This document shows positions 33,226 to 43,164 of a stretch of DNA of 64,000 bases, in pieces. The stretch is taken from contig NZ_JACHIA010000020.1 in NCBI RefSeq assembly GCF_014202995.1, forward strand, positions 52,522-116,521. The letters are read 5' to 3'. Made by a program: the position numbers and the translations under genes. The stretch is from Longimicrobium terrae. GTDB lineage: Bacteria; Gemmatimonadota; Gemmatimonadetes; Longimicrobiales; Longimicrobiaceae. Numbering within the stretch: the first letter of the stretch is position 1; every line of letters starts with the position of its first letter. The notes beneath the pieces were generated by a model. That model was not told the DNA's origin. It worked only from the letters and a program-made list of their open reading frames with translations, and did no database searches.

Positions 33226-33938
33226 TGGACGCGCAGATGGATACCGGGTCGCTTGCGGGCACCCGGCGCTGGTCCGTGGTGCTGGGCGTGCTGTCGGCGC
33301 TGGCGCTGCTGCCGGGGCTGTGGATGATCTTCTTCTACGTCCCCACCGAGGCGGAGATGGGCGTGGTGCAGCGCATCTTCTACGTGCACCTGCCGTCGGC
33401 GCTGGTGGCGTACCTTGCGTTCGGCATCGTGGCGCTGTGCTCGCTGGGCTACCTGTGGCTGCGCGACGAGCGGCTGGACGCCATTGCCGTGTGCGCGGCG
33501 GAACTGGGGATCGTGTTCACCACCGCCGTGCTGACGACGGGGCCGCTGTGGGGCAAGATCGCGTGGGGCGCGTGGTGGGTGTGGGACGCGCGGCTCTCGT
33601 TTACGCTGCTGCTGTGGTTCATCTACGTGGGATACTTCATCCTGCGCGGGGCGACGGAAAACCCGGAGCGCGGCAAGCGGTTCGCGGCCATTCTGGGGAT
33701 CGTGGGCGCGGTGGACATTCCGCTGATCCACATGAGCGTGCAGTGGTTCCGCAGCCAGCACCCCAAGCCGGTGGTGCTCAAGCCGGAGGGGCCCACGGCC
33801 GCGCCGGAGATGGTGCAGACGCTGCTGGTGAACATGCTGGCGTTCATGCTCCTGTTCTTTTCGCTGCTTCTGGCCCGGTACGTGGTGGAGCGGCTTTCCC
33901 GCAGGATCGAAGCGGCACGAATGCTTCGCGCCGCCTGA
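33225..33938 (+). CDS. ccmC: Haem-handling protein CcmC
   Basis: 237 aa, six transmembrane helices. WWD motif WGAWWVWDARLSFTLLLWF between two conserved His: RIFYVHLPSALVAY before and PLIHMSVQWFR after. CcmC binds haem and loads it on CcmE. The Shine-Dalgarno GGAGG is inside the ccmB end. Confidence 0.95.
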   Translation: MDAQMDTGSLAGTRRWSVVLGVLSALALLPGLWMIFFYVPTEAEMGVVQRIFYVHLPSALVAYLAFGIVALCSLGYLWLRDERLDAIAVCAAELGIVFTTAVLTTGPLWGKIAWGAWWVWDARLSFTLLLWFIYVGYFILRGATENPERGKRFAAILGIVGAVDIPLIHMSVQWFRSQHPKPVVLKPEGPTAAPEMVQTLLVNMLAFMLLFFSLLLARYVVERLSRRIEAARMLRAA

Positions 33939-33955
33939 CACGGACCGGTATCCTC

Positions 33956-34240
33956 ATGCGTCATCTTCGCACCTTCTTCGTTCTGCTCCTTGCCCTGGCC
34001 GGCGTGCCCGCCGCCCGGGTTGCGCACGCCCAGGCGGACGCGTCCACCACCATGACCGCCGCGCCCGCCACGCAGGCGCCCGAGGCCGGTGCCTTCCAGG
34101 GCCCGCCGCGGACGCTGCGGGCGTACTGGCACCTGTTCGCCGCGTTCACCATCGTGTGGCTGCTGGTGTTCGGGTACCTGGTGTCGCTGGCCCGCCGCTT
34201 TCGCCGCATGGAGGAGCAGCTGCAGGCGCTGGGGGGCTGA
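33956..34240 (+). CDS. CcmD-like small membrane protein with signal peptide
   Basis: 94 aa. A signal peptide (TFFVLLLALAGVPAARVAHA) is followed by a Thr/Ala-rich linker and then one helix (YWHLFAAFTIVWLLVFGYLVSLARRFRRMEEQLQAL). The last 40 residues match the CcmD pattern of a membrane helix followed by a basic amphipathic tail. CcmD links CcmC with CcmAB. The signal peptide and linker make it longer than the usual 60-70 aa. It is the last gene of the operon. Confidence 0.7.
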   Translation: MRHLRTFFVLLLALAGVPAARVAHAQADASTTMTAAPATQAPEAGAFQGPPRTLRAYWHLFAAFTIVWLLVFGYLVSLARRFRRMEEQLQALGG

Positions 34241-34322
34241 GCGCGGCGGGTGGATCAGGTGGATGGATGTTGGTGGATCGGCATCGGTGGATCGGCGGCG
34301 ATCGGCAACGATGGATGACAAG

Positions 34323-34362
34323 AAGAGGACCATGCCGGAGTTGGCGTGGTCCTCTTTTTTTT
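34323..34362 (+). terminator. Terminator of the ccm operon
   Basis: AAGAGGACCATGC (34323-34335) pairs with GCGTGGTCCTCTT (34344-34356) with one G-T pair, followed by T runs to 34362. Before it, GGTGGATCGGC-type short repeats occupy 34249-34310. Confidence 0.92.
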
Positions 34363-34436
34363 CGATCGCCGAGGGCGCGGGGCACGCGACGACGGCAGAA
34401 CGGTGCGGGCGATGACGTTCGGCGCGCGTCCGCGGG

Positions 34437-34600
34437 CGGGCCCCTCCCCCGGCCCCTCCCCGTGCAAACTGCGCACGGAGAGGGGAGAACTGCAACGACA
34501 TCGCGTTCCGGATGGTGCCGGCGCATGCGGATGGGCCCCCTCTCCCCGGCCCTCTCCCCCGCTCCGCGGGAGAAAGGGAGACCTCAGCGCGAGCGCCGAA
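34437..34600 (+). repeat. Composite GC-rich palindromic repeats
   Basis: GGCCCCTCCCCCGGCCCCTC with CCGTGCAAACTGCGCACGG forms one hairpin. CCCTCTCCCCCGCTCCGCGG with GAGAAAGGGAGACCTCAG forms another near 34551-34590. Near-identical modules occur at 47591-47884. The 34241-34793 spacer contains only these, the 76-bp element and ACTCACGC repeats (34751-34801). Confidence 0.75.
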
Positions 34601-34628
34601 GACGGCTTGTTTCTGCTGCCTCAACGCA

Positions 34629-34704
34629 GTTGAAGCCCCGAACCGGATGCGCCAGCAGCCGGTGTCGGGGCTTAGCGCATTTTGAGAGGCGGATTCATCC
34701 GCTC
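34629..34704 (+). repeat. 76-bp two-hairpin element, copy 1
   Basis: Starts GTTGAAGCCCCGAACCGG and ends GGCGGATTCATCCGCTC. Hairpin 1 pairs CCCCGA with TCGGGG and, inside, ACCGG with CCGGT. Hairpin 2 is GCGGAT-TC-ATCCGC. Other copies: 48082, 49448 (inverted), 49668, 53973. Confidence 0.8.
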
Positions 34705-34793
34705 ACGAGGCCCGCGACGATCGGCAATGCTCCGCTCCCCGCATGGCCCTGCCCGCACTCACGCACTCACGCACCCAGCACTCACGCACTCCC

Positions 34794-35078
34794 TCACGCA
34801 CTCCCCTGCGCGACGAGATCGTTGTGCTCCGGATGCTTCTGCATCCACGCCGCCACGTACGGACAGCTGGGGATGATCCGCTTTCCCTGCTGGCGCGCGT
34901 AATCCAGCGCTCCCGACACCAGAACGTCGCCCACGCCCTGCCCGCGCGCGCTGTCGGGCACAAAGGTGTGATGCAGGTTCAGCACGTCCGCGCCCTGGGC
35001 CGCGTACCCCAGTTCCGCCTCGCCCTCCGGCAGCCGCACCACGAACCGCTGGTTGTTTTCCTCGTGCTTCACTTGCAT
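34794..35078 (-). CDS. Small GNAT-fold N-acetyltransferase (YjdJ/NATD1-like)
   Basis: 94 aa from ATG 35078 with GGAGAGAG 5-6 nt upstream. FVVRLPEGEAELGYAAQGADVLNLHHTFVPDSARGQGVGDVLVSGALDYARQQGK holds the acetyl-CoA loop ARGQGVG. PSCPYVAAWMQKHPEH closes the fold. Such one-domain GNATs (COG2388 type) have no known substrate. Monocistronic on the minus strand. Confidence 0.88.
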   Translation of the reverse strand: MQVKHEENNQRFVVRLPEGEAELGYAAQGADVLNLHHTFVPDSARGQGVGDVLVSGALDYARQQGKRIIPSCPYVAAWMQKHPEHNDLVAQGSA

Positions 35079-35720
35079 CCGCTCTCTCCGGTTCCGGTTC
35101 GGCTTCACCCCGACTGCATCCATCCGCCCCAGGTACACAGCGCGTGCCATGCCGCCGCGAAGGCCGGAATGTGACACATGGATAAAATGAGCGTCACTCA
35201 TTGCAATGTCGCTCGTTCCATGGACAAGCATTGCGCGTACGGTCGGCCGGTTGACCCATGCCCGCCCTGGCACCCGACCGGAGCCTGAGTGCGTGCGGTG
35301 AGAGCAGGCGGCGGAACAGTTTTATCCACCGCGCGGCACCTGCGACGCCCGCGGCGGCCCGGGAGAGGAAAACGGAACTTTGCTCCCCGCGGGGGCGCCG
35401 TTCCGGGAGGGCGGCGGATAGGCATGTGACGGCGGCGTGATGGAATTGTTGCTCTTTGGCGCGGATGGCTCTATTGTGTGTTCAATCCCGCAGCAACTCT
35501 GCTCCAGTGTCAGGCTTTGCGGGTGTTTTGCGTGGTATCGCGGATGCGCCCCGCCCTCCGGCGCCCCGCACGAGCATCGGCCCGCCCGGGCCACCGAAAG
35601 CAGAATTCCTTCCGCGGCGAGTGCCGCTTTCCATCCAGTCCCACCCCCAGCTCAGGAGCCACACCCCCCCGTCCATCTTTCCGCAGCAGCACAATCCAAT
35701 CACGCAACCCAGAACACCCC
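35079..35720 (+). promoter_or_regulatory. 640-bp leader region before the SusC-like gene
   Basis: No gene is supported here. A sigma-70-like pair TTGCTC (35449-35454) and TATTGT (35472-35477) with 17-bp spacing is a candidate promoter, giving a long 5' leader of about 235 nt. An AT-richer patch at 35176-35215 with GAGCGTCACTCATTGCAATG may hold operator sites for the GNAT gene. I see no riboswitch that I can name. Confidence 0.3.
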
Positions 35721-38702
35721 ATGAGAAAACTGCTTTCGTCGTTGCTCGTGCCCCTGCTCGTGCTGGTGACGGCCGCGCAGGCCTCGGCGCAGCAGCGGCA
35801 GATTACCGGGACCGTCACCGGGCCTGACCGCCAGCCCATCGCCGCGGCCAGCGTGCGCATCGCCGGCTCGCAGCGCGGCGTGAACACCGACGCGCAGGGC
35901 CGCTTCGTGCTCCCGGCGCCCGCAGGCGACGCCTCCATCTCGGTGTCGCGCATCGGCTTCACCACGCGCACCGTGGCCGTGCCCGCCGGGCAGGGCGAGG
36001 TGGCGGTGCAGCTTCAGCAGGACATTCTGAACCTGGAAGCCGTGGTGGTGACGGGCCAGGCGACGGCCGTGCGGCGCCAGAACCTGGCCAACTCCGTGGC
36101 CGTGGTGAGCGGCGACAACCTGCAGGGCGCCCCGGCGCAGACCGTGGAGCGCGCGCTGCAGGGCAAGGTGGCCGGCGCCAACATCGCGGCCAACTCCGGC
36201 GCCCCCGGCGGCGGCCTGCAGATTTCGCTGCGCGGCATTTCGTCCATCGGCGGCAGCGCCGACCCGCTCTTCGTGGTGGACGGGGTGATCGTCAGCAACG
36301 TGTCCATCCCCTCCGGCCAGAACGCCGTGAGCCAGGCCTCGCGCGGGGTGAACTCGTCGACGCAGGACCAGCTGGTGAACCGCATCGCGGACATCAACCC
36401 CAACGACATCGAGAACATCGAGATCCTGAAGGGTGCCTCCGCGTCGGCCATCTACGGCTCCAAGGCCAGCAACGGCGTGGTGATCATCACCACCCGCCGC
36501 GGCCGCGCCGGCCGCCCGCAGCTGCGCCTTACGCAGCGCTTCGGCATGTTCGAGCAGAACCGTACGCTGGGTGCCCGCCGCTGGACGGCGGAAGCCGCGC
36601 AGGACCACTACGGCCTGAGTAACGCCGAAGTCGCGCAGTACTTCAACGCCGACGGCAGCCAGAAGCAGTTCTATGACAACGAGGAAGCCGTCTTCGGCCG
36701 CCGCGACCTGGCCCGCGAAACCTCGCTGAGCGTGAGCGGCGGCACCGAGCAGACCCGCTACTTCGTGTCCGGACTGCTGCAGGACAACCCCGGCATCGCC
36801 GAAAACACCGGGTACGAGAAGCAGGCGCTGCAGCTGAACCTGGACCAGGCGTTCGGCAGCCGCGCCACGCTGGCGGTGGGCGCCGGGATCATCCACTCGG
36901 TGGCGGCCCGCGGCCTTACCGGCAACGACAACGCCGGCGTGAGCTACTACTCGGCGCTCTCGTACACGCCCAGCTTCATCGACATCTCCGGCCACAACGG
37001 GGTGTTCGCCAACACCAGCGACTACATCGCCAGCAACCCGGCGCAGACCGCCGCGCTGTCGACCAACGACGAAGACGTGTGGCGCGCCATCGGCTCGGCC
37101 AACCTGTCCGTCAACCTGTTCAGCGGCGGGCCGCACACCCTGCGGCTGGTGGGCAACGGCGGCGTGGACTACTTCCAGCAGCGCAACGACCTGTACTTTC
37201 CGCTGGAACTGCAGTTTGAGAACGACGACGAACTGCCGGGAACCGCGGTCCTGGGCCAGGCCGCCAACGTGAACCTGAACACCGGCGTGAACCTGGTGCA
37301 CGTGTTCGCGCCGGAGTCGGGCTTTCTGACCGCCACCACCTCCACCGGCATGCAGTACGAGGACCGCGACCTGAGCCTGAGCCAGATCGTGGGCCGCAAC
37401 ACCACCAGCCGCATTCCGGCCTTCGCGGCCAAGAAGGAGCTGGACGGCTCGCGCAGCCGCAACCGCGAGTTCGGCGTGTACCTGCAGGAAGAGCTGCTGG
37501 CGCTGGACGAGCACCTGTCGGTGACCGCCGGCCTGCGCGCGGACCGCAGCAGCGCCAACGCGGACGAAGAACAGTACTACCTGTATCCCAAGGCGGCCGC
37601 CTCGTACCGCCTGGACACCCCGTTCAACAACCTGGACGAGCTCAAGTTCCGCATCGCCTACGGCTCCAGCGGCAACCTGCCCTTCTACGGGCAGCGCTTC
37701 ACCAGCGCGCTGGGCGGCACCAACCTGGAAGGCGTGCTGGGCCTGCGCGTGAACGGCGCCGTGGGCGACCCGGACCTGCACCCGGAGCGCACCACCGAGC
37801 TGGAGGGCGGCATCGACGCCGTGCTGCTGGGCGGCAACGCGCGCCTGGAGCTTACGGCCTACAACAAGACGGTGTCGGACTTCATCATCACCCCGCCGCT
37901 GGCGCCGTCCACCGGCTTCGGCGTGTACGCGGTGAACGCGGGCCGCTACCGGGTGCGCGGCGTGGAAGCCATGCTGGAGGCCACCCCCATCCACCGCAAC
38001 TCCGCCACCTGGCTGAGCCGCGTGACCTTTGCGGCCGACCGCGCCAAGGTGCTGGACCTGGGCGGCGACAAGCTGTCCAGCCTGACGCAGTACAACCCGG
38101 GCAACCACTTCGGGTTCGACTACGGCGGCTACCGCATCAAGGAGGGCGAGTCGCCCACCGCCATGTGGGGCTACGACGTGGACGATGAGGGGAACCAGAT
38201 CGAGGTGATCTACGGCGACGCCAACCCCGACTTCCGCGTGGGCTTCAGCAACGACATCAGCTTCGGCCCGGTGGCGTTCTACGCCCTGCTGGACTGGGCG
38301 CACGGCGGGCTGGCCGCCAACCTGACCAAGTCGTACTACGACGACTCGCAGAACGGCGAGGACTGGACCGGCTGCAACACCAGCGACACCTGCGCCGGCG
38401 CGGAGCGCGTGGCGCGCCAGGGCGACGGCGTGACGCAGTACATCGAGGACGCCGGCTACGTGAAGCTGCGCGAGGTGTCGGTGTCGTACGCCCTGCCCAG
38501 CGCCCTGCTGCAGCGCGTGGGCCGCAGCGTGAGCGGCGCCCGGCTGACCCTGAGCGGCCGCGACCTGATCACCTGGACGGACTACACCGGGCTGAACCCC
38601 GAAGTGAGCAACTTCGGCAACCGCGCGGTGGGCCGCGCCATCGACGTCACCCCGTTCCCGACCAGCCGCAGCATCTGGCTTGGCCTGGACGTGACCTTCT
38701 AA
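35721..38702 (+). CDS. SusC/RagA-family TonB-dependent outer-membrane receptor
   Basis: 993 aa. Signal peptide cut after ASA at residue 23. A carboxypeptidase-regulatory-like beta domain follows at 26-100 (ITGTVTGPDRQPIAAASVRI). Then come the segment LEAVVVTGQA, the plug domain (VERALQGKVAGANIAANSG, ISLRGISSIGGSADPLFVVDGVI, IENIEILKGASASAIYGSKASNGVVIITT) and a 22-strand barrel ending SIWLGLDVTF. The plug motifs are those of SusC/RagA. It pairs with the SusD-like gene 15 bp downstream. The substrate (glycan or peptide) cannot be told; no hydrolase is linked. Confidence 0.95.
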   Translation: MRKLLSSLLVPLLVLVTAAQASAQQRQITGTVTGPDRQPIAAASVRIAGSQRGVNTDAQGRFVLPAPAGDASISVSRIGFTTRTVAVPAGQGEVAVQLQQDILNLEAVVVTGQATAVRRQNLANSVAVVSGDNLQGAPAQTVERALQGKVAGANIAANSGAPGGGLQISLRGISSIGGSADPLFVVDGVIVSNVSIPSGQNAVSQASRGVNSSTQDQLVNRIADINPNDIENIEILKGASASAIYGSKASNGVVIITTRRGRAGRPQLRLTQRFGMFEQNRTLGARRWTAEAAQDHYGLSNAEVAQYFNADGSQKQFYDNEEAVFGRRDLARETSLSVSGGTEQTRYFVSGLLQDNPGIAENTGYEKQALQLNLDQAFGSRATLAVGAGIIHSVAARGLTGNDNAGVSYYSALSYTPSFIDISGHNGVFANTSDYIASNPAQTAALSTNDEDVWRAIGSANLSVNLFSGGPHTLRLVGNGGVDYFQQRNDLYFPLELQFENDDELPGTAVLGQAANVNLNTGVNLVHVFAPESGFLTATTSTGMQYEDRDLSLSQIVGRNTTSRIPAFAAKKELDGSRSRNREFGVYLQEELLALDEHLSVTAGLRADRSSANADEEQYYLYPKAAASYRLDTPFNNLDELKFRIAYGSSGNLPFYGQRFTSALGGTNLEGVLGLRVNGAVGDPDLHPERTTELEGGIDAVLLGGNARLELTAYNKTVSDFIITPPLAPSTGFGVYAVNAGRYRVRGVEAMLEATPIHRNSATWLSRVTFAADRAKVLDLGGDKLSSLTQYNPGNHFGFDYGGYRIKEGESPTAMWGYDVDDEGNQIEVIYGDANPDFRVGFSNDISFGPVAFYALLDWAHGGLAANLTKSYYDDSQNGEDWTGCNTSDTCAGAERVARQGDGVTQYIEDAGYVKLREVSVSYALPSALLQRVGRSVSGARLTLSGRDLITWTDYTGLNPEVSNFGNRAVGRAIDVTPFPTSRSIWLGLDVTF

Positions 38703-38717
38703 CGGCAGGACATCCCC

Positions 38718-40163
38718 ATGACGAGGTCATACTCCATGCACATTCGCAGATTTCTTCCCCTGGCGGCCGGGATGCTGGCCGTGGCGGGGTGCTCGGACCT
38801 TACCGTTCCGGACTACCAGAACCCGCCGCTGGACGACCTGCTGGTGAACCCCACGGTCTCCACGGTGCTGCAGGCGGCCACCGGGGTGCTGCAGGGGAGC
38901 CGGCAGGACGCCGACACCTACGTGCGCTTCGCGGGAATCGTGGGACGCGAGGGATACTTCCTGGACCCCAATGAGTCGCGCTACGTGACCCGGGTGTTCA
39001 ACGGAAACGCCCAGGCCAGCAACTTCACGGGCAGCTCGTACTGGACCACGCCGTACCGGAACATCCGCACCGCCAACATCCTGATGGCGGCGCTGGACAA
39101 CCCGGCCGTGGACCTGCCCGCCGCCGACGAGGAAGCCATCCGCGGCTTCGCGAAGACGATTCAGGCGCTGGACTACATGCAGATCCTGAACACCCGCGAA
39201 AAGATTCCGGTGCGGGTGAATTCGCCGCTGGACTCCATCACCACGCCGCCTCCCATCGCGGAGCGCGCCGAGGCCATGGCGTTCATCAGCGCGCTGCTGG
39301 ACGACGGGCGCACGCACCTGGCGGCGGCGGGGCCCACCTTTCCCTTCCCCACCCCGTCGGGGCTGAACAACTTCGGCTTCAACACGCCGGCGCAGTTCAT
39401 CCGCTTCAACCGCGCCCTCAAGGCGCGCATCGAGGTGTACCGCGCCCGGGTGGCCAACGACTCCACGGCGTTCGTGGCCGCCCGCTACCAGGACGCGCTC
39501 ACGGCGATCGGCCAGTCGTTCATCAACGAAGACATCACCACGGGCGATCCCATGACGGACCGCACGCGGCTGAACTTCGGCGTCTACCAGACGTACAGTT
39601 CGGGCTCGGGCGACGTGGCCAACACGCTGAACGACCCCAGCGGCAAGACGGTTGCGGACAGCACGCTGGTGACGCGCGCGCAGAGCAACGGCGCGCTCAA
39701 GGACGCCCGCGTGCGCTACAAGACCGAGCGCGCCAGCGGCAGCCTGGTGGGATCGCTGGGCAGCGACCTGCGCTTCACCATCTACAGCTACCGTCCGTTC
39801 TACGGGCCGGGCGGACAGTCGTCGCCCATCCCCATGATCCGCAACGAAGAGCTGATCCTGCTGCGGGCCGAGGCCCGGTGGTTCACGGGCAACAAGGCGG
39901 GCGCGCTGGCGGACATCAACAACATCCGCCAGAACTCGGGCGGGCTGGCGGCGATCGCGGAGCCGGCCAACGACTTCGCCTTCATCAACGCGCTGCTGTA
40001 CGAGCGCCGGTACTCGCTGCTGTTCGAGGGCGGGCACTCGTGGGCGGACTACCGCCGCTTCGGCATGCTTGCCAAGCTGCGGGCGCTGGGCACGCAGCGC
40101 ACCGGCAGCAACGTGGCGGCGTGGTTCCCGCTGCCGGCCAACGAAACGCTTCCGCGCAGCTGA
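38718..40163 (+). CDS. RagB/SusD-family surface lipoprotein
   Basis: 481 aa. Lipobox AVAGC with Cys25 (or Cys19 from the second Met), then SDLTVPDYQNPPLDDLL. Family motifs: TPYRNIRTANILMAAL, FAKTIQALDYMQIL, IPMIRNEELILLRAEARW, ALADINNIRQNSGG and LLYERRYSLLFEGGHSWADYRRF, which is the SusD C-terminal signature. It would bind ligand at the cell surface and hand it to the SusC-like barrel. A strong terminator follows. Confidence 0.94.
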   Translation: MTRSYSMHIRRFLPLAAGMLAVAGCSDLTVPDYQNPPLDDLLVNPTVSTVLQAATGVLQGSRQDADTYVRFAGIVGREGYFLDPNESRYVTRVFNGNAQASNFTGSSYWTTPYRNIRTANILMAALDNPAVDLPAADEEAIRGFAKTIQALDYMQILNTREKIPVRVNSPLDSITTPPPIAERAEAMAFISALLDDGRTHLAAAGPTFPFPTPSGLNNFGFNTPAQFIRFNRALKARIEVYRARVANDSTAFVAARYQDALTAIGQSFINEDITTGDPMTDRTRLNFGVYQTYSSGSGDVANTLNDPSGKTVADSTLVTRAQSNGALKDARVRYKTERASGSLVGSLGSDLRFTIYSYRPFYGPGGQSSPIPMIRNEELILLRAEARWFTGNKAGALADINNIRQNSGGLAAIAEPANDFAFINALLYERRYSLLFEGGHSWADYRRFGMLAKLRALGTQRTGSNVAAWFPLPANETLPRS

Positions 40164-40190
40164 GGCGGACGGTTTCCGGGTGATGTGAGG

Positions 40191-40226
40191 AAGGGGCAGC
40201 GGAGATTCTCCGCTGCCCCTTCTTTT
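40191..40226 (+). terminator. Terminator of the SusC/SusD operon
   Basis: AAGGGGCAGCGGA (40191-40203) and TCCGCTGCCCCTT (40209-40221) form a perfect 13-bp stem, followed by CTTTT. Confidence 0.93.
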
Positions 40227-40245
40227 GCGCGTGCTTCAGGATCTG

Positions 40246-40474
40246 AACTGCCGTTTCACACGGAGGCCACGGAGGATGCACGGAGGACACGGAGGAACGG
40301 AAAAAATGAGTCTCACGCAGAGCAGCAGAGAAGCAGAGACAGAAGAACGGGGTCGTTGGTGCTTTTGTTGTTCTCTGCGTCTCTGCTGCTCTGCGTGATC
40401 CCGATCTTCTTCTCTCATGCTCTTCCTCCGTGACCTCCGTGCCGACTCCGTGTCCTCCGTGTGAAACGGCAGTT
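40246..40474. mobile_element. MITE-like element, copy 2 (229 bp)
   Basis: Same 21-bp terminal inverted repeats as the copy at 20747: AACTGCCGTTTCACACGGAG(G) at the left, its exact complement at 40454-40474. Internal units GCACGGAGG and CTCTGCTGCTCTGCGTGA are shared, while the centre differs, so the ends are more conserved than the middle. It lies between the SusD terminator and sodA. Confidence 0.7.
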
Positions 40475-40632
40475 CTCATCGCCAGAGCGCGCGCCAGAAC
40501 ACGCCCGCGGGTGGCGGAACGGTTGTCGCATGGTAGATTGGCCGTGTTCGCGGGGCGGCGGAAACGGGCGCCCCGCACGCGCGGGGACGATGGTCTGTCC
40601 GCGGAACCGAAACCCTGAGGGAGGTGGAGGAG

Positions 40633-41256
<624 letters not shown>

Positions 41257-41276
41257 TCCATCGGATCGCTTGATCC

Positions 41277-41315
41277 ACCGCCCCCGTCCGCCACCGCGCG
41301 GACGGGGGCGGTTTT
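41277..41315 (+). terminator. Terminator after sodA
   Basis: CCGCCCCCGTCCG pairs with CGGACGGGGGCGG, followed by TTTTCGTT. Confidence 0.92.
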
Positions 41316-41431
41316 CGTTGTCGGCGGATGGCGGATGACGCGGATGAGCCGGGAAAATCACCCGCGGAGGCCGACCATCCTGGTGAGGAGAACGCCACGG
41401 TTCAGACTACGACATCAAAGCAACAGGTTGG

Positions 41432-41764
41432 ATGATGAGAGTACCGGTCATTATTTCGTTGAGCATTGCGGCCTTTTCCGCTTGCGATTCCGGCGAGCCG
41501 GTGTATGAGGCACGCGCCACGGAACAGGCCCCGACCTCATACGTGTTGTTGCAGGCGGAGAAGATGAGCTTGGTCCAGAACACGTACAACGTCGCGTACG
41601 ATATTTGTGATCATGATCGATCCGGCATCTACAAACAGGCCGGAAGCCGCGATCTGCACGAAGCCGCAGAGTGGTTCTCTCAGGGCTCCAAGGAAGGAGA
41701 GCATCGCGCAGCTTCCTACCGCGGCTGCATGGACGGGCTGCTCCGAAAGGAGAAGAAGTTCTGA
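41432..41764 (+). CDS. Small hypothetical lipoprotein
   Basis: 110 aa. Signal VPVIISLSIAAFSAC with Cys18. The mature part has a helical stretch TSYVLLQAEKMSLVQNTYNVAYDIC and a second Cys pair (Cys59, Cys99) that may be bridged. No family recognised. The gene is clearly poorer in GC than its neighbours, a possible sign of recent acquisition. Alone between sodA and ftsY. Confidence 0.6.
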   Translation: MMRVPVIISLSIAAFSACDSGEPVYEARATEQAPTSYVLLQAEKMSLVQNTYNVAYDICDHDRSGIYKQAGSRDLHEAAEWFSQGSKEGEHRAASYRGCMDGLLRKEKKF

Positions 41765-41987
41765 CCCAGATTCTCCGAGTCCCAGAGCAGGGCGGTCCGC
41801 GCCTCTGCCCGCCGACGTGAGGATCGCGCGATCATTTCTATCGACCGATAGCGGGTTGTTTGCCCGGGAACGGCGGTGCGGGCTAGATTCGGGCACGCCG
41901 GGCGCCCGCGGGGGTATGCCCGGCCTGAGTTGCCTACATTGATCGAAAGCCGCCGGCGCCGCGCCGGCTCGTTCCGGATTGCTGCTG

Positions 41988-42917
41988 ATGGCACGTCTGT
42001 TCCGCACCAGGGAAGAGGGAAAGAAGTCGCTCTGGGACCGTATCGTCGACGTCGCGCTGACGGACGTCTCGGTGCTGGTGAAGGGGCTGGATGAAGGCTC
42101 GCTGGAAGGGCTGGAAGAACAGCTGATCGGCGCCGACTTCGGCGTGCCCGCCACGCTGCGGCTCACGGGCGTGGTGGAAACGCTGGCCGAGCGCGGCGTG
42201 GCCCGCTCGCAGCGCGACTTTCTGCGCGCGGTGCGCGAGGAGATCGTCGCCATCCTCAGCGCCGGCCGCTCGGACACGGCGCTGCGCTTCAACTACGAGG
42301 GCGGGCCCACGGTCTTCCTCATCGTCGGCGTCAACGGCGTGGGGAAGACGACGACCATCGCCAAGCTGGCGCACCGGCTGACGCGCCAGGGCCGCAGGGT
42401 GATGATCGCCGCGGGCGACACCTTTCGCGCCGGGGCCATCGAACAGCTGCGGCGCTGGGCGGAGCGCGTGGGGTGCGAGTTCGTGGGCAGCGAGCCGGGC
42501 CGCGACCCCGCCGCCGTCGCCTTCGACGCGCTGGAGCAGGCGCGCGAAAAGAACGTCGACGTCGTGATCGTGGACACGGCCGGGCGCCTGCACACGCAGG
42601 GCGACCTGATGAAGGAACTGGAAAAGGTGCACCGCGTGCTGGGCAAGAAGCTGGACGGCGCGCCGCACGAGACGCTCGCCGTGCTGGATTCCACCACGGG
42701 GCAGAACGCCATGGCGCAGATCCGCAGCTTCGGCCAGCTGGTGCCGCTTACGGGGATCGTGCTCACCAAGATGGACGGCACCGCCAAGGGCGGCATCGTG
42801 GTGGCGCTCAAGGAAGAGTTCGACCTCCCCGTAAAGTTCATCGGCGTGGGCGAAAAGATGACGGACCTGGTGCCGTTCGAGATCGAGCAGTTCGCCGAAG
42901 AGGTGATGGAAGCCTGA
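41988..42917 (+). CDS. ftsY: Signal recognition particle receptor FtsY
   Basis: 309 aa. A short N domain (1-95) without the long acidic A domain of Escherichia coli FtsY precedes the SRP-type G domain: GVNGVGKTTTIAKLA (G1, 114-128), DTFRAGAIEQLRRWAE, VIVDTAGRLH (G3), TKMDGTAKGG (G4) and GVGEKMTDLVPFE. It docks ribosome-SRP complexes at the membrane. Followed by a perfect terminator. Confidence 0.96.
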   Translation: MARLFRTREEGKKSLWDRIVDVALTDVSVLVKGLDEGSLEGLEEQLIGADFGVPATLRLTGVVETLAERGVARSQRDFLRAVREEIVAILSAGRSDTALRFNYEGGPTVFLIVGVNGVGKTTTIAKLAHRLTRQGRRVMIAAGDTFRAGAIEQLRRWAERVGCEFVGSEPGRDPAAVAFDALEQAREKNVDVVIVDTAGRLHTQGDLMKELEKVHRVLGKKLDGAPHETLAVLDSTTGQNAMAQIRSFGQLVPLTGIVLTKMDGTAKGGIVVALKEEFDLPVKFIGVGEKMTDLVPFEIEQFAEEVMEA

Positions 42918-42944
42918 GGTCCCGCTTCAGGTTGATGATGGACA

Positions 42945-42976
42945 AGGCGCCGCCCGGATTGGTCCGGGCGGCGCCT
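42945..42976 (+). terminator. Terminator after ftsY
   Basis: AGGCGCCGCCCGGA and TCCGGGCGGCGCCT form a 14-bp perfect stem with TTGG loop. The T-run is short (CTCGTTC). Confidence 0.82.
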
Positions 42977-43164
42977 CTCGTTCATCGCACCTCACGTGGA
43001 TGCGTCTGTGGCCTGACGTCATCTCCTGTCGGTTCGCAGCGAATCCATGCCTCCGCCAGCGTCGCGATCGATCCGATCGGGACTATTGTTTTGCGCCGTC
43101 TTTCCGCATAGGATATGGACAGCCCCGTGTCCCTCCCGGCAGACCGTCTCCCCTTCCGGTTTTC

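Noticed and set aside
34156..34902. A 248-codon plus-strand frame across the repeat block after ccmD
   Set aside because: It runs through the operon terminator, palindromic repeats and the 76-bp element, and has no protein-like pattern.
35478..35720. Upstream extension of the SusC-like protein by 81 codons
   Set aside because: The signal peptide begins at the ATG at 35721; the extension is Pro/Arg-rich, without hydrophobic start, and covers the likely 5' leader.
35700..38303. An 867-codon minus-strand frame opposite the SusC-like gene
   Set aside because: It consists of His/Val/Arg-rich antisense of a highly conserved receptor.
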